Under the pieces are notes generated by a model. The model did not search any database. It saw only the letters and a list, made by a program, of their open reading frames with translations, and was not told the origin of the DNA. Of a stretch of DNA of 64,000 nucleotides, positions 1 to 7,431 are shown one piece after another (position 1 is the first letter of the stretch; the number at the start of each line of letters is the position of its first letter). The stretch spans positions 124,001 to 188,000 of the forward strand of contig NZ_JAJNOC010000002.1 in assembly GCF_021044825.1 (NCBI RefSeq), read 5' to 3'. The stretch is from Massilia phyllostachyos. GTDB lineage: Bacteria > Pseudomonadota > Gammaproteobacteria > Burkholderiales > Burkholderiaceae_D. A program made the translations under genes and the position numbers.

Positions 1-410
1 TCCTGGGCGGTCTTCAAGGTCACGCGTCGCTGTTCGACGACCGCCTCGTACTGGGCCACGCCGGTATAGCGTTCGCGCTGCGCGCGCACCGCTTCACCCA
101 GGCGCGCCTCGGCCTGGGCGAGGGCGACTTCGGCGTCGGCCGGATCGAGGCGAACCAGTTCGCTGCCCGCCTGCACCAGCTGGGTCTCGTCGCCGCGGAT
201 CTCGACCACGCTGCCGGCGACCTGCGCCGACACGTTGACCAGGTTGCCGCCCACGTAGGCGTTGTCGGTTTCGATGTTCCTGGCGCCGACCATCAGGTGC
301 CAGGCGCCATAGCCGGCGCCCGCCAGCAGGAAGGCCGCGGTGATGCCGGCCAGGACGGCGCGGCGCTTGGGGGAATTGAGAGAATTCGGGTTTGCGTTTT
401 CAGTGCTCAT
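1..410 (-). CDS. HlyD/EmrA-type membrane-fusion protein of an efflux pump (3' part missing)
   Basis: Periplasmic adaptor linking an inner-membrane drug exporter to an outer-membrane channel. About 136 N-terminal residues are visible: a short cytoplasmic tail, one membrane anchor (about residues 19-37), then the start of the biotinyl-lipoyl/HlyD region, with the family phrase 'ETDNAYVGGNLVNVSAQVAG' at about residues 49-68 and the start of a coiled-coil hairpin rich in Q/A/E. The ATG is at 410. It is the last visible gene of a minus-strand operon marR - MFS permease - outer-membrane factor - adaptor, only 7 bp after the outer-membrane factor stop. The rest of the gene lies outside the window. 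Family assignment is secure; the substrate is unknown. Confidence 0.88.
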   Translation of the reverse strand, partial: MSTENANPNSLNSPKRRAVLAGITAAFLLAGAGYGAWHLMVGARNIETDNAYVGGNLVNVSAQVAGSVVEIRGDETQLVQAGSELVRLDPADAEVALAQAEARLGEAVRAQRERYTGVAQYEAVVEQRRVTLKTAQ

Positions 411-417
411 GTCTGGG

Positions 418-1836
418 TCAGGAATGGTTGTTGTTGTTCGCGGCGTGATAGCCGCCGCCGAGCGCCTTGGTGAGCGCGACCTGGGTCTGCAGCTGCGCGT
501 CCAGCAGCTGCAGCGCGACGTCGCGCTGGCGCAGCACGGCCTGGCGCGCCTGCAGCACGGTGGCGCGGGTCGCCAGGCCGCGCGCCATGCGCGCCTCCGC
601 GTTCTCGGCCAGGCGGGTGGTGGCGCGCGCGGCGTCGACGTGCAGCGCGGTTTCCTTCGCGATCCCCTGCAGGGTCGCGGCTTCGCGCGCCACTTCGCCG
701 ACCGCGTCGAGCACGGCCCCGTTGTATTCGGCCAGCAGCTCGTCGCGGCTGCTGCGCGCCTGGCCGAGCTGGGCGTCCAGCCGCCCGCTGTCGAACAGCG
801 GCAGGTCGAGCGTCGCGCCCAGCAGCAGGGTGCGGCTCGGGTAGCGCAGCAGCTTGCCGAGCGAGACCGCGTCGAGGCCGATCGCGCCGGCCAGGTTGAT
901 GTCGGGCCGGAACGCCGCTTCAGCGGCCGCCACGCGGCCCAGCTGGGCCTCGACCCGCCAGCGCGCGGCCTGCAGGTCGGGACGGCGCGCCAGCAGTTCC
1001 AGGCCGAGTTCGCGCGGCACGGCGTCCTGCGGCGGGGCGGGGCGCACGTGCGCCAGTTCGCCGAGCGCGGCAGGGTCGCCGCCGATCAGCGCGCGCAGCG
1101 CTTCGCGCTCGCGGCCGGCGTCGGTGTCGAAGCGCTGCTGTTGCTCCTGCAGGACGGCGAGATCGAGTTCGGCATTGCGCGCATCGTCGCTGCCCGCCAG
1201 GCCCTGCGCCAGGCGCTTCTCGCGGCCGGCCAGCAGGTCGCGCTGCAGGGCAATCAGCGCGGCCGTGTTCTCCTGGCGCGCCCACAGCATCTGCAGGCGC
1301 AGGTAGCTTTGCGCCACGCTGGCGGCCAGCACCTGCTGCGCCTGCGCGGCTTCGGCGCGGCGCGCGTCGGTGTCCCCGAGGGCGGCCGCGATCAGGCTGC
1401 GGTGCTTGCCCCACCAGTCGAAGTCGTAGCCGGCGCGCAGCTGGACCGAGGCGTCGTTATAGAAGGCGCCGCCGATCGGGGGCGGGAAGAAGCCGTTCGA
1501 GGAATAGCGCTGGCGGTTGAAGCCGGTCTCGACGCCGACGTGGCCGCCGTCGGCCGCGCGCTCGGCGGCAACCGCGGCGTTGGCGCTGGCCACGCGCGCC
1601 TGCGCCACGGCCAGGTTCGGATTGTCGCGCAGGGCCGCGGCGACCAGGGCGTCGAGCTGCGGGTCGCGGTAGGCGCGCCACCAGGCTTCGTTCGGCCAGT
1701 CATGCAGCGGCAGGTCGATGGCGGCGGCGTGCTGGGCGCGGGCAAAGTCCGGTCCCTGCGCGCGCGAGGCGTCGGTAGGCACATGCATGCAGCCGGCCAG
1801 CGCCGCGGCAAGAGGTAGAAGTCGTAGATATCGCAC
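418..1836 (-). CDS. Outer-membrane efflux lipoprotein, NodT/OprM family
   Basis: Outer-membrane channel (TolC-like trimer) of a tripartite efflux pump, 472 aa, normal length for the family. The N-terminus is a lipoprotein signal with lipobox LAGC (Cys16). The body shows two duplicated TolC/OEP repeats, each with long alanine-rich helices, for example 'VAQARVASANAAVAAERA' at about 75-92. It lies 14 bp downstream of the DHA2 permease and just upstream of the adaptor gene, so the three export components plus MarR are probably co-transcribed. Hydrophobic-compound or antibiotic export is the usual role; the actual substrate cannot be read from sequence. Confidence 0.92.
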   Translation of the reverse strand: MRYLRLLPLAAALAGCMHVPTDASRAQGPDFARAQHAAAIDLPLHDWPNEAWWRAYRDPQLDALVAAALRDNPNLAVAQARVASANAAVAAERAADGGHVGVETGFNRQRYSSNGFFPPPIGGAFYNDASVQLRAGYDFDWWGKHRSLIAAALGDTDARRAEAAQAQQVLAASVAQSYLRLQMLWARQENTAALIALQRDLLAGREKRLAQGLAGSDDARNAELDLAVLQEQQQRFDTDAGREREALRALIGGDPAALGELAHVRPAPPQDAVPRELGLELLARRPDLQAARWRVEAQLGRVAAAEAAFRPDINLAGAIGLDAVSLGKLLRYPSRTLLLGATLDLPLFDSGRLDAQLGQARSSRDELLAEYNGAVLDAVGEVAREAATLQGIAKETALHVDAARATTRLAENAEARMARGLATRATVLQARQAVLRQRDVALQLLDAQLQTQVALTKALGGGYHAANNNNHS

Positions 1837-1850
1837 TTGAAGTCTTTCGG

Positions 1851-3356
1851 TCAGTCGAGGGCCGCGTGGTCCACCGGCGCGGGGGCGGATGCCTTGGGCG
1901 GGCGGATCAGGAGCAGCGTGGGAATCACGGCCAGGGTCAGGAGCATCATCAGCCAGTAGTCGTTCACATAAGCGATCATCGAGGCCTGGCGCGTGATCTC
2001 GCCGTCGATCATCGCCAGGCTGGCGCCGGAGGCCGCAACGGCCGGGTTGGCATTGTTGATGTGGGTGGCGAGCGACGCGTGCACCACCTGGGTGTTACGC
2101 ACCAAGAGGGCCTGCACCAGCGCGATGCCGATGCTCGAGCCAATGTTGCGTACCAGGCTGTACAGCGCCGTGCCTTCGGCGCGCATCTGCGGCGACAGGG
2201 TGGCGAAGGTGGCGGCCGACAGCGGCACGAACACCAGGCCCAGGCCGATCCCCTGGATCACGCCCGGCCACACGATGTCGGACTGCGACAGCACCAGCGT
2301 GTACTGGGTCATCTGCCACAGCGAGAAGGCGGTGATCGCGAACCCCGTGCCGAGCAGGATGCGGAAATCGACCTTGCCGGTCAGCCTGCCGACCACCAGC
2401 ATGGCGAGCATGGTGCCCAGTCCCGACGGCGCGGTGACCAGGCCGGCCAGCGCGGCCGGATAGCCCATCAGCCCCTGCAGCATGGTCGGCATCAAGGCGC
2501 GGGTGGCGAACAGCACCACGCCGACGATGAAGATCAACAGCAGGCCAGTGACGTAGTTGGCGTTCTTCAGCAGGCGGAAGTCGACGAAGGACTGGCCGGC
2601 CGGGCGCGTGAGCGTGTGGCCGATGAAGTAGGAGAACGCCAGCAGCGCCAGCACCAGTTCGAACCAGGTCTCGCCGGATGCGAACCAGTCGTTCTGCTCG
2701 CCGCGGTCGAGCAGCATCTGCAGCGCGCCGATCGCGATCGAGAGCGTGAGGAAGCCGAACATGTCGAAGCGCATCCGGCGCGCCGCTTTTGACGGCTGGA
2801 TGTAGCGCCAGATGCCCCAGAAGGCCAGCGCGCCGATCGGCACGTTGATGAAGAAGACCCAGCGCCAGCTGTAGCTGTCGGTCAGCCAGCCGCCCAGGCT
2901 GGGGCCGAGGATGGGCCCGATCATCACGCCCATGCCCCACACCGCCATCGCCGAGCCGTGCTTCTCGCGCGGATTGATGTCGAGCAGGACCGACTGCGAC
3001 AGCGGCACCAGGGCCGCGCCGAACACGCCCTGCAGCATGCGCGCCAGCACGATCTCGGTCAGGGAGGTCGAGACTCCGCACAGCACCGAGGCGATCACGA
3101 AGCCCGCCACCGAGGCCAGGAACACGTTCTTGAGGCCGAAGCGGTCGACCAGCCAGCCGCCCAGCGGTGTGGCGATCGCCGCCGCCACGATGAAGGAGGT
3201 CAGCACCCAGGTGATCTGGTCCTGGGAGGCGGACAGGGCGCCCTGCATGTGCGGCAGCGCGACGTTGGCGATGGTGCCGTCGAGGGCCTGGATGATGGTC
3301 GCCAGCATGATCGAGACCGTGATCATGGTGCGGTTGACCGGTGCTGCCGAACTCAC
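1851..3356 (-). CDS. DHA2-family MFS drug exporter (EmrB/QacA type, 14 TM)
   Basis: Inner-membrane proton-driven multidrug exporter, 501 aa, typical EmrB length. It shows the DHA2 TM1 motif 'LDGTIANVALPHMQGAL' (about 25-41), the loop 2-3 motif 'GGWLVDRFG' (about 66-74) and the antiporter motif C 'GVMIGPILGPSLGGWL' in TM5. Hydrophobic segments continue to the C-terminus, consistent with 14 membrane spans. The ATG overlaps the marR stop by 4 bp (ATGA), so translation is coupled to the repressor gene. With the adaptor and NodT-type channel it forms an EmrAB-TolC-like pump. Substrate unknown. Confidence 0.93.
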   Translation of the reverse strand: MSSAAPVNRTMITVSIMLATIIQALDGTIANVALPHMQGALSASQDQITWVLTSFIVAAAIATPLGGWLVDRFGLKNVFLASVAGFVIASVLCGVSTSLTEIVLARMLQGVFGAALVPLSQSVLLDINPREKHGSAMAVWGMGVMIGPILGPSLGGWLTDSYSWRWVFFINVPIGALAFWGIWRYIQPSKAARRMRFDMFGFLTLSIAIGALQMLLDRGEQNDWFASGETWFELVLALLAFSYFIGHTLTRPAGQSFVDFRLLKNANYVTGLLLIFIVGVVLFATRALMPTMLQGLMGYPAALAGLVTAPSGLGTMLAMLVVGRLTGKVDFRILLGTGFAITAFSLWQMTQYTLVLSQSDIVWPGVIQGIGLGLVFVPLSAATFATLSPQMRAEGTALYSLVRNIGSSIGIALVQALLVRNTQVVHASLATHINNANPAVAASGASLAMIDGEITRQASMIAYVNDYWLMMLLTLAVIPTLLLIRPPKASAPAPVDHAALD

Positions 3357-3802
3357 AGGGCGTCCTCGATGCGCTGGCGCACGGACTCCAGCAGGCGCGT
3401 CGCGGCCTCCAGCGCGGCCGGGTCGACGTCGCCCAGCATCTCGTTGCGCATGGCGCCGGCTTCGCGCTTGACCTCCTGGTAGACGGTGTGGCCGGCGGCG
3501 GTCAGCCGCACCAGCTTGACCCGGCGATCGGTGGGCGAGGGCAGGCGCTCGACCAGGCCGTCGCGCTCGAGGCGGTCGAGCATCGCGACCATCGACGAGC
3601 CTTCGACCTCGACCAGGGTGGCCAGGGTCTTCTGCGACATCGCCTCCTCGGATTTCGCGACCATGGCGATGGTCATCCAGCCTGACTGGCCGATGCCGAG
3701 ATGCTTCAGGCGCTTGTCGAGCAACTGGCGCCAGGCGCGGGCGCCGTAGTGCAGGGCTTTGGAAAAGCGCTCGCTGCGGGCGGGGAAGGTGGGATCGTGC
3801 AT
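3353..3802 (-). CDS. MarR-family transcriptional repressor of the efflux operon
   Basis: Dimeric winged-helix regulator, 149 aa. The MarR core runs from about residue 20 to 145. The recognition region includes 'QKTLATLVEVEGSSMVAMLD' (about 57-76) and the wing 'PSPTDRRVKLVRLTAAG' (about 89-105). It is first in the operon and overlaps the MFS gene by 4 bp, the classic arrangement for a repressor of its own efflux pump (EmrR/FarR-like). The start codon lies one base from two tandem palindromes, which would place bound repressor over the translation-initiation region or promoter. No strong Shine-Dalgarno sequence is seen before this ATG, so the transcript may be nearly leaderless. Ligand unknown. 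Confidence 0.92.
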   Translation of the reverse strand: MHDPTFPARSERFSKALHYGARAWRQLLDKRLKHLGIGQSGWMTIAMVAKSEEAMSQKTLATLVEVEGSSMVAMLDRLERDGLVERLPSPTDRRVKLVRLTAAGHTVYQEVKREAGAMRNEMLGDVDPAALEAATRLLESVRQRIEDAL

Positions 3803-3803
3803 G

Positions 3804-3830
3804 TTAGGCGGCTAATCATTAGGTGACTAA
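3804..3830. promoter_or_regulatory. Tandem TTAG-N4-CTAA palindromes, probable MarR operator
   Basis: Two 12-bp palindromes of identical form occur back to back: TTAGGCGGCTAA (3804-3815) and TTAGGTGACTAA (3819-3830), centres 15 bp apart, so they are offset by about one and a half helical turns. They sit immediately upstream of the marR ATG (3802). MarR dimers usually bind such short palindromes in their own promoters, so autoregulation of the efflux operon is the natural reading. The palindromes are seen directly; binding is inferred. Confidence 0.7.
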
Positions 3831-3932
3831 CGATTTTACGCCGCACCAGAATTTCTTGCAATGCGGCAGCATGAGCCGCCGCTAACATGCGCCTGTTCGC
3901 TCTGCCCCGGAGCGCGCGTGGACCGTCTTCGC

Positions 3933-4379
3933 CTATGCGGATGGGCGCAGTACCAGGACCGGAACCGCCGAGCGGGCGAGCACGTGGCGCGTGACGCTGC
4001 CCGCAAGCTCGTCCGTGGCCCGGCGCATGCCGTGCGAGCCCATGACGATCAGGTCGCATTGGCGCGCATCGGCGGCGGCGACGATCGCCTCGCCGGGACT
4101 GAGCGACCAGGCGGTTTCGGTATCGCAGGGCACGCCGGCGCCGCGCGCGCGGGCGGCCACCGCCTCCGCGCAGCCATCCGCCTCGCGCAGCAGCTTTTCG
4201 GCCAGCGGACCCGTGCCGCTTACCAGGCCGCGCTCGGCGCCTCCGAGGTAGTCGCGCGGGCAGGCGACGGCGAAAGCCACCATCTCGCTGTGGCAGTGGC
4301 GCGCGAGGTACAGGGCGGTCTCGGCCGCCTGCATCGCGGTTTCGGAGCCGTCGGTCGGCACCAGGATGCGCTTGTACAT
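3933..4379 (-). CDS. Universal stress protein (single UspA domain)
   Basis: Cytoplasmic UspA-fold protein, 148 aa from the ATG at 4379, which gives the family N-terminus 'MYKRILVPTDGSETA' and has a GGAG-like ribosome site about 10 bp upstream. A longer upstream start is possible but would precede this conserved beginning. The ATP-binding signature G-x2-G-x9-G-S is intact ('GSHGMRRATDELAGSV', about 119-134), so nucleotide binding is expected. It is divergent from ppsA, and the intervening region carries an FNR-type box at 4448-4461. One of six Usp genes in the window. Usp proteins of this type in Pseudomonas and Burkholderia support anaerobic survival; the precise function here is inferred. 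Confidence 0.9.
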   Translation of the reverse strand: MYKRILVPTDGSETAMQAAETALYLARHCHSEMVAFAVACPRDYLGGAERGLVSGTGPLAEKLLREADGCAEAVAARARGAGVPCDTETAWSLSPGEAIVAAADARQCDLIVMGSHGMRRATDELAGSVTRHVLARSAVPVLVLRPSA

Positions 4380-4447
4380 CGCAATCTCCGTCAAGGCAAG
4401 CGGTGCCCAGTATGCGCCCGCCGGCACGCCGTTCCGGGGAGGCGCGA

Positions 4448-4461
4448 TTGAGCCAGATTAA
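4448..4461. promoter_or_regulatory. FNR box between usp and ppsA
   Basis: TTGAGCCAGATTAA matches the FNR consensus TTGAT-N4-ATCAA at 8 of 10 positions. Its centre is 70 bp from the ppsA ATG and 75 bp from the divergent usp ATG. Toward ppsA, a hexamer TAGGAT (4483-4488) is centred 31 bp from the box centre, exactly where a -10 element lies at a class II FNR promoter (box at -41.5). One site could serve both genes. Confidence 0.65.
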
Positions 4462-4523
4462 ATACCGGGGCGCGTGCCTCGCTAGGATCGACCGATACGG
4501 CCTTGTAGCGGGGAGGGTGGCAC

Positions 4524-6962
4524 ATGGATACAGAAGGCGGCTTCATCCGTTGGTTCGCCGGAATCGGCATCGACGACATTCCATCGGTCGGGGGCAAGAA
4601 CGCATCGCTCGGCGAAATGGTGCGCGAACTCGGCGGGCGCGGCGTGCGCGTTCCGAACGGTTTCGCCGTCACCGCCGATGCGTTCCGCGCCACCCTCGAC
4701 GCCGCCGGCGCCTGGGCGCGGCTGCACGCCGCACTCGACGGGCTCGACCCGCGCGACGTCGCCGGCCTCGCGCGGCGCGCCCGCGCGGCGCGCGACGTGG
4801 TGCTGGCCGCGCCGCTGCCGGCGGCGCTCGCGGAGGACATCCTGCGCGCCTGGGAGGCCCTGCGCGCGCAGTACGGCGCCGGCCTGACGGTGGCCGTGCG
4901 CAGCTCGGCCACGGCCGAAGACCTGCCCAGCGCCAGCTTTGCCGGCCAGCACGAAACCTATCTCAATGTCGACGGCGGACAGGCGCTGCTCGACGCCGTC
5001 CGGCGCTGTTACGCCAGCCTGTACACCGACCGCGCGATCGTCTACCGCATCGAGAACGGCTTTGACCACTTCAAGGTCTGGCTGTCGGTGGGGGTGATGA
5101 AGATGGTGCGCTCCGACCTGGCCTGTTCCGGCGTCATCTTCACCCTCGACACCGAAACCGGTTTCCGCGACGTGGTGCTGGTGACCGGGGCCTGGGGGCT
5201 GGGCGAGAACGTGGTGCAGGGCACGGTCGACACCGACGAGTTCTACGTGTTCAAGCCGGCGCTGCGCGCCGGCCGCCGCGCCGTGCTGCGGCGCAGCCTG
5301 GGCGGCAAGGAAGTGCGCATGGTGTACGCGCCGCCGGGGGCCGCGCAGGCCACCTGCAACGTCGAGACTGCGCCGGCCGAGCGCGCGCGCTTTTGCCTCG
5401 ACGACGCCGGCGTGCTGGAGCTGGCCGAGGCCGCGCTGCGGATCGAGGAGCACTACGGAGCCAGGGCGGGCCACCCGGTGCCGATGGACATCGAATGGGC
5501 GCGCGACGGGCTCGACGGCCAGCTCTACGTGGTGCAGGCGCGTCCCGAGACGGTCGCCGCGCGCCGTTCGGCCACGCTGCTCGACGAATACCGGCTGGAA
5601 GGCAGCGGCGCGCTGCTCGCCGCCGGGCGCGCGGTGGGCGCCGGGGTGGCCAGCGGCATCGCCCGGGTGGTCGCCGACGCCGCCGCGCTGGAAGCCTTCC
5701 GTCCCGGCGAGATCCTGGTGGCCGCGACCACCATGCCGGACTGGGGCACCGTCATGAAGACCGCGGCCGGGGTGGTGACCGACCGCGGCGGCCGCACCTG
5801 CCACGCGGCGATCGTGGCGCGCGAGACCGGAGTGCCGGCCGTGGTCGGCTGTGGCGATGCCACCGCGCGCATCCATACCGGCGACGCGGTCACGGTGTCC
5901 TGCGCCGAGGGCGCCGCCGGCCATGTCTACGCGGGGCGGCTGCCGTTTCGTCGCACCAGCACCGACCTGTCCGCGCTGCCGATGCCGCGCACCCGCCTGA
6001 TGCTCAATATCGGCAACCCGGACATCGCCTTTCGCACGCGCTTCCTGCCGAACGACGGGGTCGGCCTGGCGCGCATGGAATTCATCATCGCCGAGCACAT
6101 CCGCATCCACCCGATGGCGCTGGTGCAGCCCGAACGCGTGGCCGATCCGGCCGCGCGCGCCGAGATCGCCCGCCTGTGCGCCGGCCACGCCACGCCGGCC
6201 GACTACTTCGTGCGCGAACTGGCCGAGGGCGTCGCCACCATCGCCGCCGCGTTTTACCCGAAACCGGTGATCGTGCGCATGTCCGACTTCAAGACCAACG
6301 AATACGCCGGCCTGCTCGGCGGCGCCGCGTTCGAGCCGGTCGAGGCCAATCCCATGCTGGGTTTCCGCGGCGCCGCGCGCTACGTCCATCCGGCCTATGC
6401 GCCCGGCTTCGCGCTCGAGTGCCGCGCCATGCGCCGCGTGCGCGAAGAAATGGGGCTGAGCAATGTGCGCCTGATGATTCCCTTCTGCCGGCGCGTGCGG
6501 GAAGCCGAGGCGGTGCTGGACGCCATGGCCGGGCATGGCCTCGAACGGGGCCGGGACGGCCTCGAAATCCACGTCATGTGCGAAATTCCCAACAACGTGA
6601 TCCAGGTCGACGCCTTCGCCCGCCTGTTCGACGGCTTCTCGATCGGCTCGAACGACCTGACCCAGCTGGTGCTGGGCGTGGACCGCGACTCCGACATCGT
6701 GTCCTTCGACTTCGACGAACGCGACCCGGGCGTGCTGGAGATGCTGCGCCAGGCCATCGCCGGGGCGCGCCGCAATGGCCGCCATATCGGCATCTGCGGG
6801 CAGGCGCCGTCGGACTATGCGGAAGTGGCGCGCTACCTGGTGGAGCAGGGCATCGATGCGATCAGCCTCAACCCGGATTCGCTGCTGGCGACGCTGCGCG
6901 ACCTGCTCGAGGTCGAAAGCGCCCTCGGGATCGCGCCGCGTGCGGCGCAGGTCAGGGCGTGA
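4524..6962 (+). CDS. ppsA: Phosphoenolpyruvate synthase
   Basis: Converts pyruvate, ATP and water to PEP, AMP and phosphate, the entry step of gluconeogenesis from C3 compounds. 812 aa, close to the usual 790-800. Domain order: N-terminal ATP/pyruvate-binding domain (about 10-350, opening with 'GGKNASLGEMVREL'), swivelling phosphohistidine domain with 'GGRTCHAAIVARETGVPAVV' (His427), and C-terminal PEP-utilising TIM barrel ending with 'GICGQAPSDY', whose Cys758 corresponds to the catalytic cysteine. All catalytic signatures are present. It is divergent from a usp gene behind an FNR box, and its 3' end overlaps the convergent BCAM0308-type gene by 11 bp. Low-oxygen control would be unusual for a purely gluconeogenic role, so it may help keep a PEP pool during anoxia (inference). 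Confidence 0.96.
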   Translation: MDTEGGFIRWFAGIGIDDIPSVGGKNASLGEMVRELGGRGVRVPNGFAVTADAFRATLDAAGAWARLHAALDGLDPRDVAGLARRARAARDVVLAAPLPAALAEDILRAWEALRAQYGAGLTVAVRSSATAEDLPSASFAGQHETYLNVDGGQALLDAVRRCYASLYTDRAIVYRIENGFDHFKVWLSVGVMKMVRSDLACSGVIFTLDTETGFRDVVLVTGAWGLGENVVQGTVDTDEFYVFKPALRAGRRAVLRRSLGGKEVRMVYAPPGAAQATCNVETAPAERARFCLDDAGVLELAEAALRIEEHYGARAGHPVPMDIEWARDGLDGQLYVVQARPETVAARRSATLLDEYRLEGSGALLAAGRAVGAGVASGIARVVADAAALEAFRPGEILVAATTMPDWGTVMKTAAGVVTDRGGRTCHAAIVARETGVPAVVGCGDATARIHTGDAVTVSCAEGAAGHVYAGRLPFRRTSTDLSALPMPRTRLMLNIGNPDIAFRTRFLPNDGVGLARMEFIIAEHIRIHPMALVQPERVADPAARAEIARLCAGHATPADYFVRELAEGVATIAAAFYPKPVIVRMSDFKTNEYAGLLGGAAFEPVEANPMLGFRGAARYVHPAYAPGFALECRAMRRVREEMGLSNVRLMIPFCRRVREAEAVLDAMAGHGLERGRDGLEIHVMCEIPNNVIQVDAFARLFDGFSIGSNDLTQLVLGVDRDSDIVSFDFDERDPGVLEMLRQAIAGARRNGRHIGICGQAPSDYAEVARYLVEQGIDAISLNPDSLLATLRDLLEVESALGIAPRAAQVRA

Positions 6963-7431
6963 GCGCGACCTGCAGCAGGTGCTGGCCCCTGGCGAAGGCA
7001 TACGTGGCGCGGGCGCGGAAGCGTTCCTGCAGCGCTTCGCCCAGGCCGCGCGCCAGGTGCGGGTCGGTGGTCGTGATCGTGAGCGCGCCGTCCGCCGGCG
7101 CCACCGGGGCGATGTCCATGATGCGCTGCAGCGGATGCAGGCGCTTTTCGCGCGCTTCCACCGCGCGCGCGAGCGCGATGATGGATTCGCGGTGCGTCCG
7201 GGCCAGCGCGGCGTCGACGGTCAGCTCGCCGGCGGGCTGGCGGTCGCGTTCGCGCAGGCAGGCCGGACAGGTGGTAGCGGCGGCGCCGGGCGGCGCCGGC
7301 GACCACGCCCAGTGGCCATCGGCATGCACGGCGCCGCACCCGCCGCACACCGCGGGGGATGCCAGGGCCTGCAGGGCGGCATAGGGGTCGTGGACCGCGT
7401 CGTCCGGCTGGCGCGAAGTCGGCTCGTTCAT
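6952..7431 (-). CDS. BCAM0308-family small zinc-binding-like protein
   Basis: 159 aa. The N-terminal part carries two cysteine pairs, C-G-G-C (about 29-32) and C-P-A-C (about 55-58), suggesting a zinc ribbon, with the phrase 'HADGHWAWSPAPPGA' between them. The C-terminal half has 'HPLQRIMDI' and 'TTTDPHLARGLGEALQERF', which I recognise from proteins annotated as BCAM0308 family. The biochemical function is unknown; the shape recalls a small RNA- or protein-binding adaptor. The ATG overlaps the L,D-transpeptidase stop by 4 bp (ATGA), so the two genes are one operon, probably under the FNR box at 9110. The family name comes from a gene I recall as lying within or near the Burkholderia cenocepacia low-oxygen-activated locus, which supports the reading of this island. 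Confidence 0.75.
   Translation of the reverse strand: MNEPTSRQPDDAVHDPYAALQALASPAVCGGCGAVHADGHWAWSPAPPGAAATTCPACLRERDRQPAGELTVDAALARTHRESIIALARAVEAREKRLHPLQRIMDIAPVAPADGALTITTTDPHLARGLGEALQERFRARATYAFARGQHLLQVALTP

Noticed and set aside
4482..7001. 839-codon minus-strand frame opposite ppsA
   Set aside because: Antisense shadow; ppsA shows all catalytic motifs on the plus strand.
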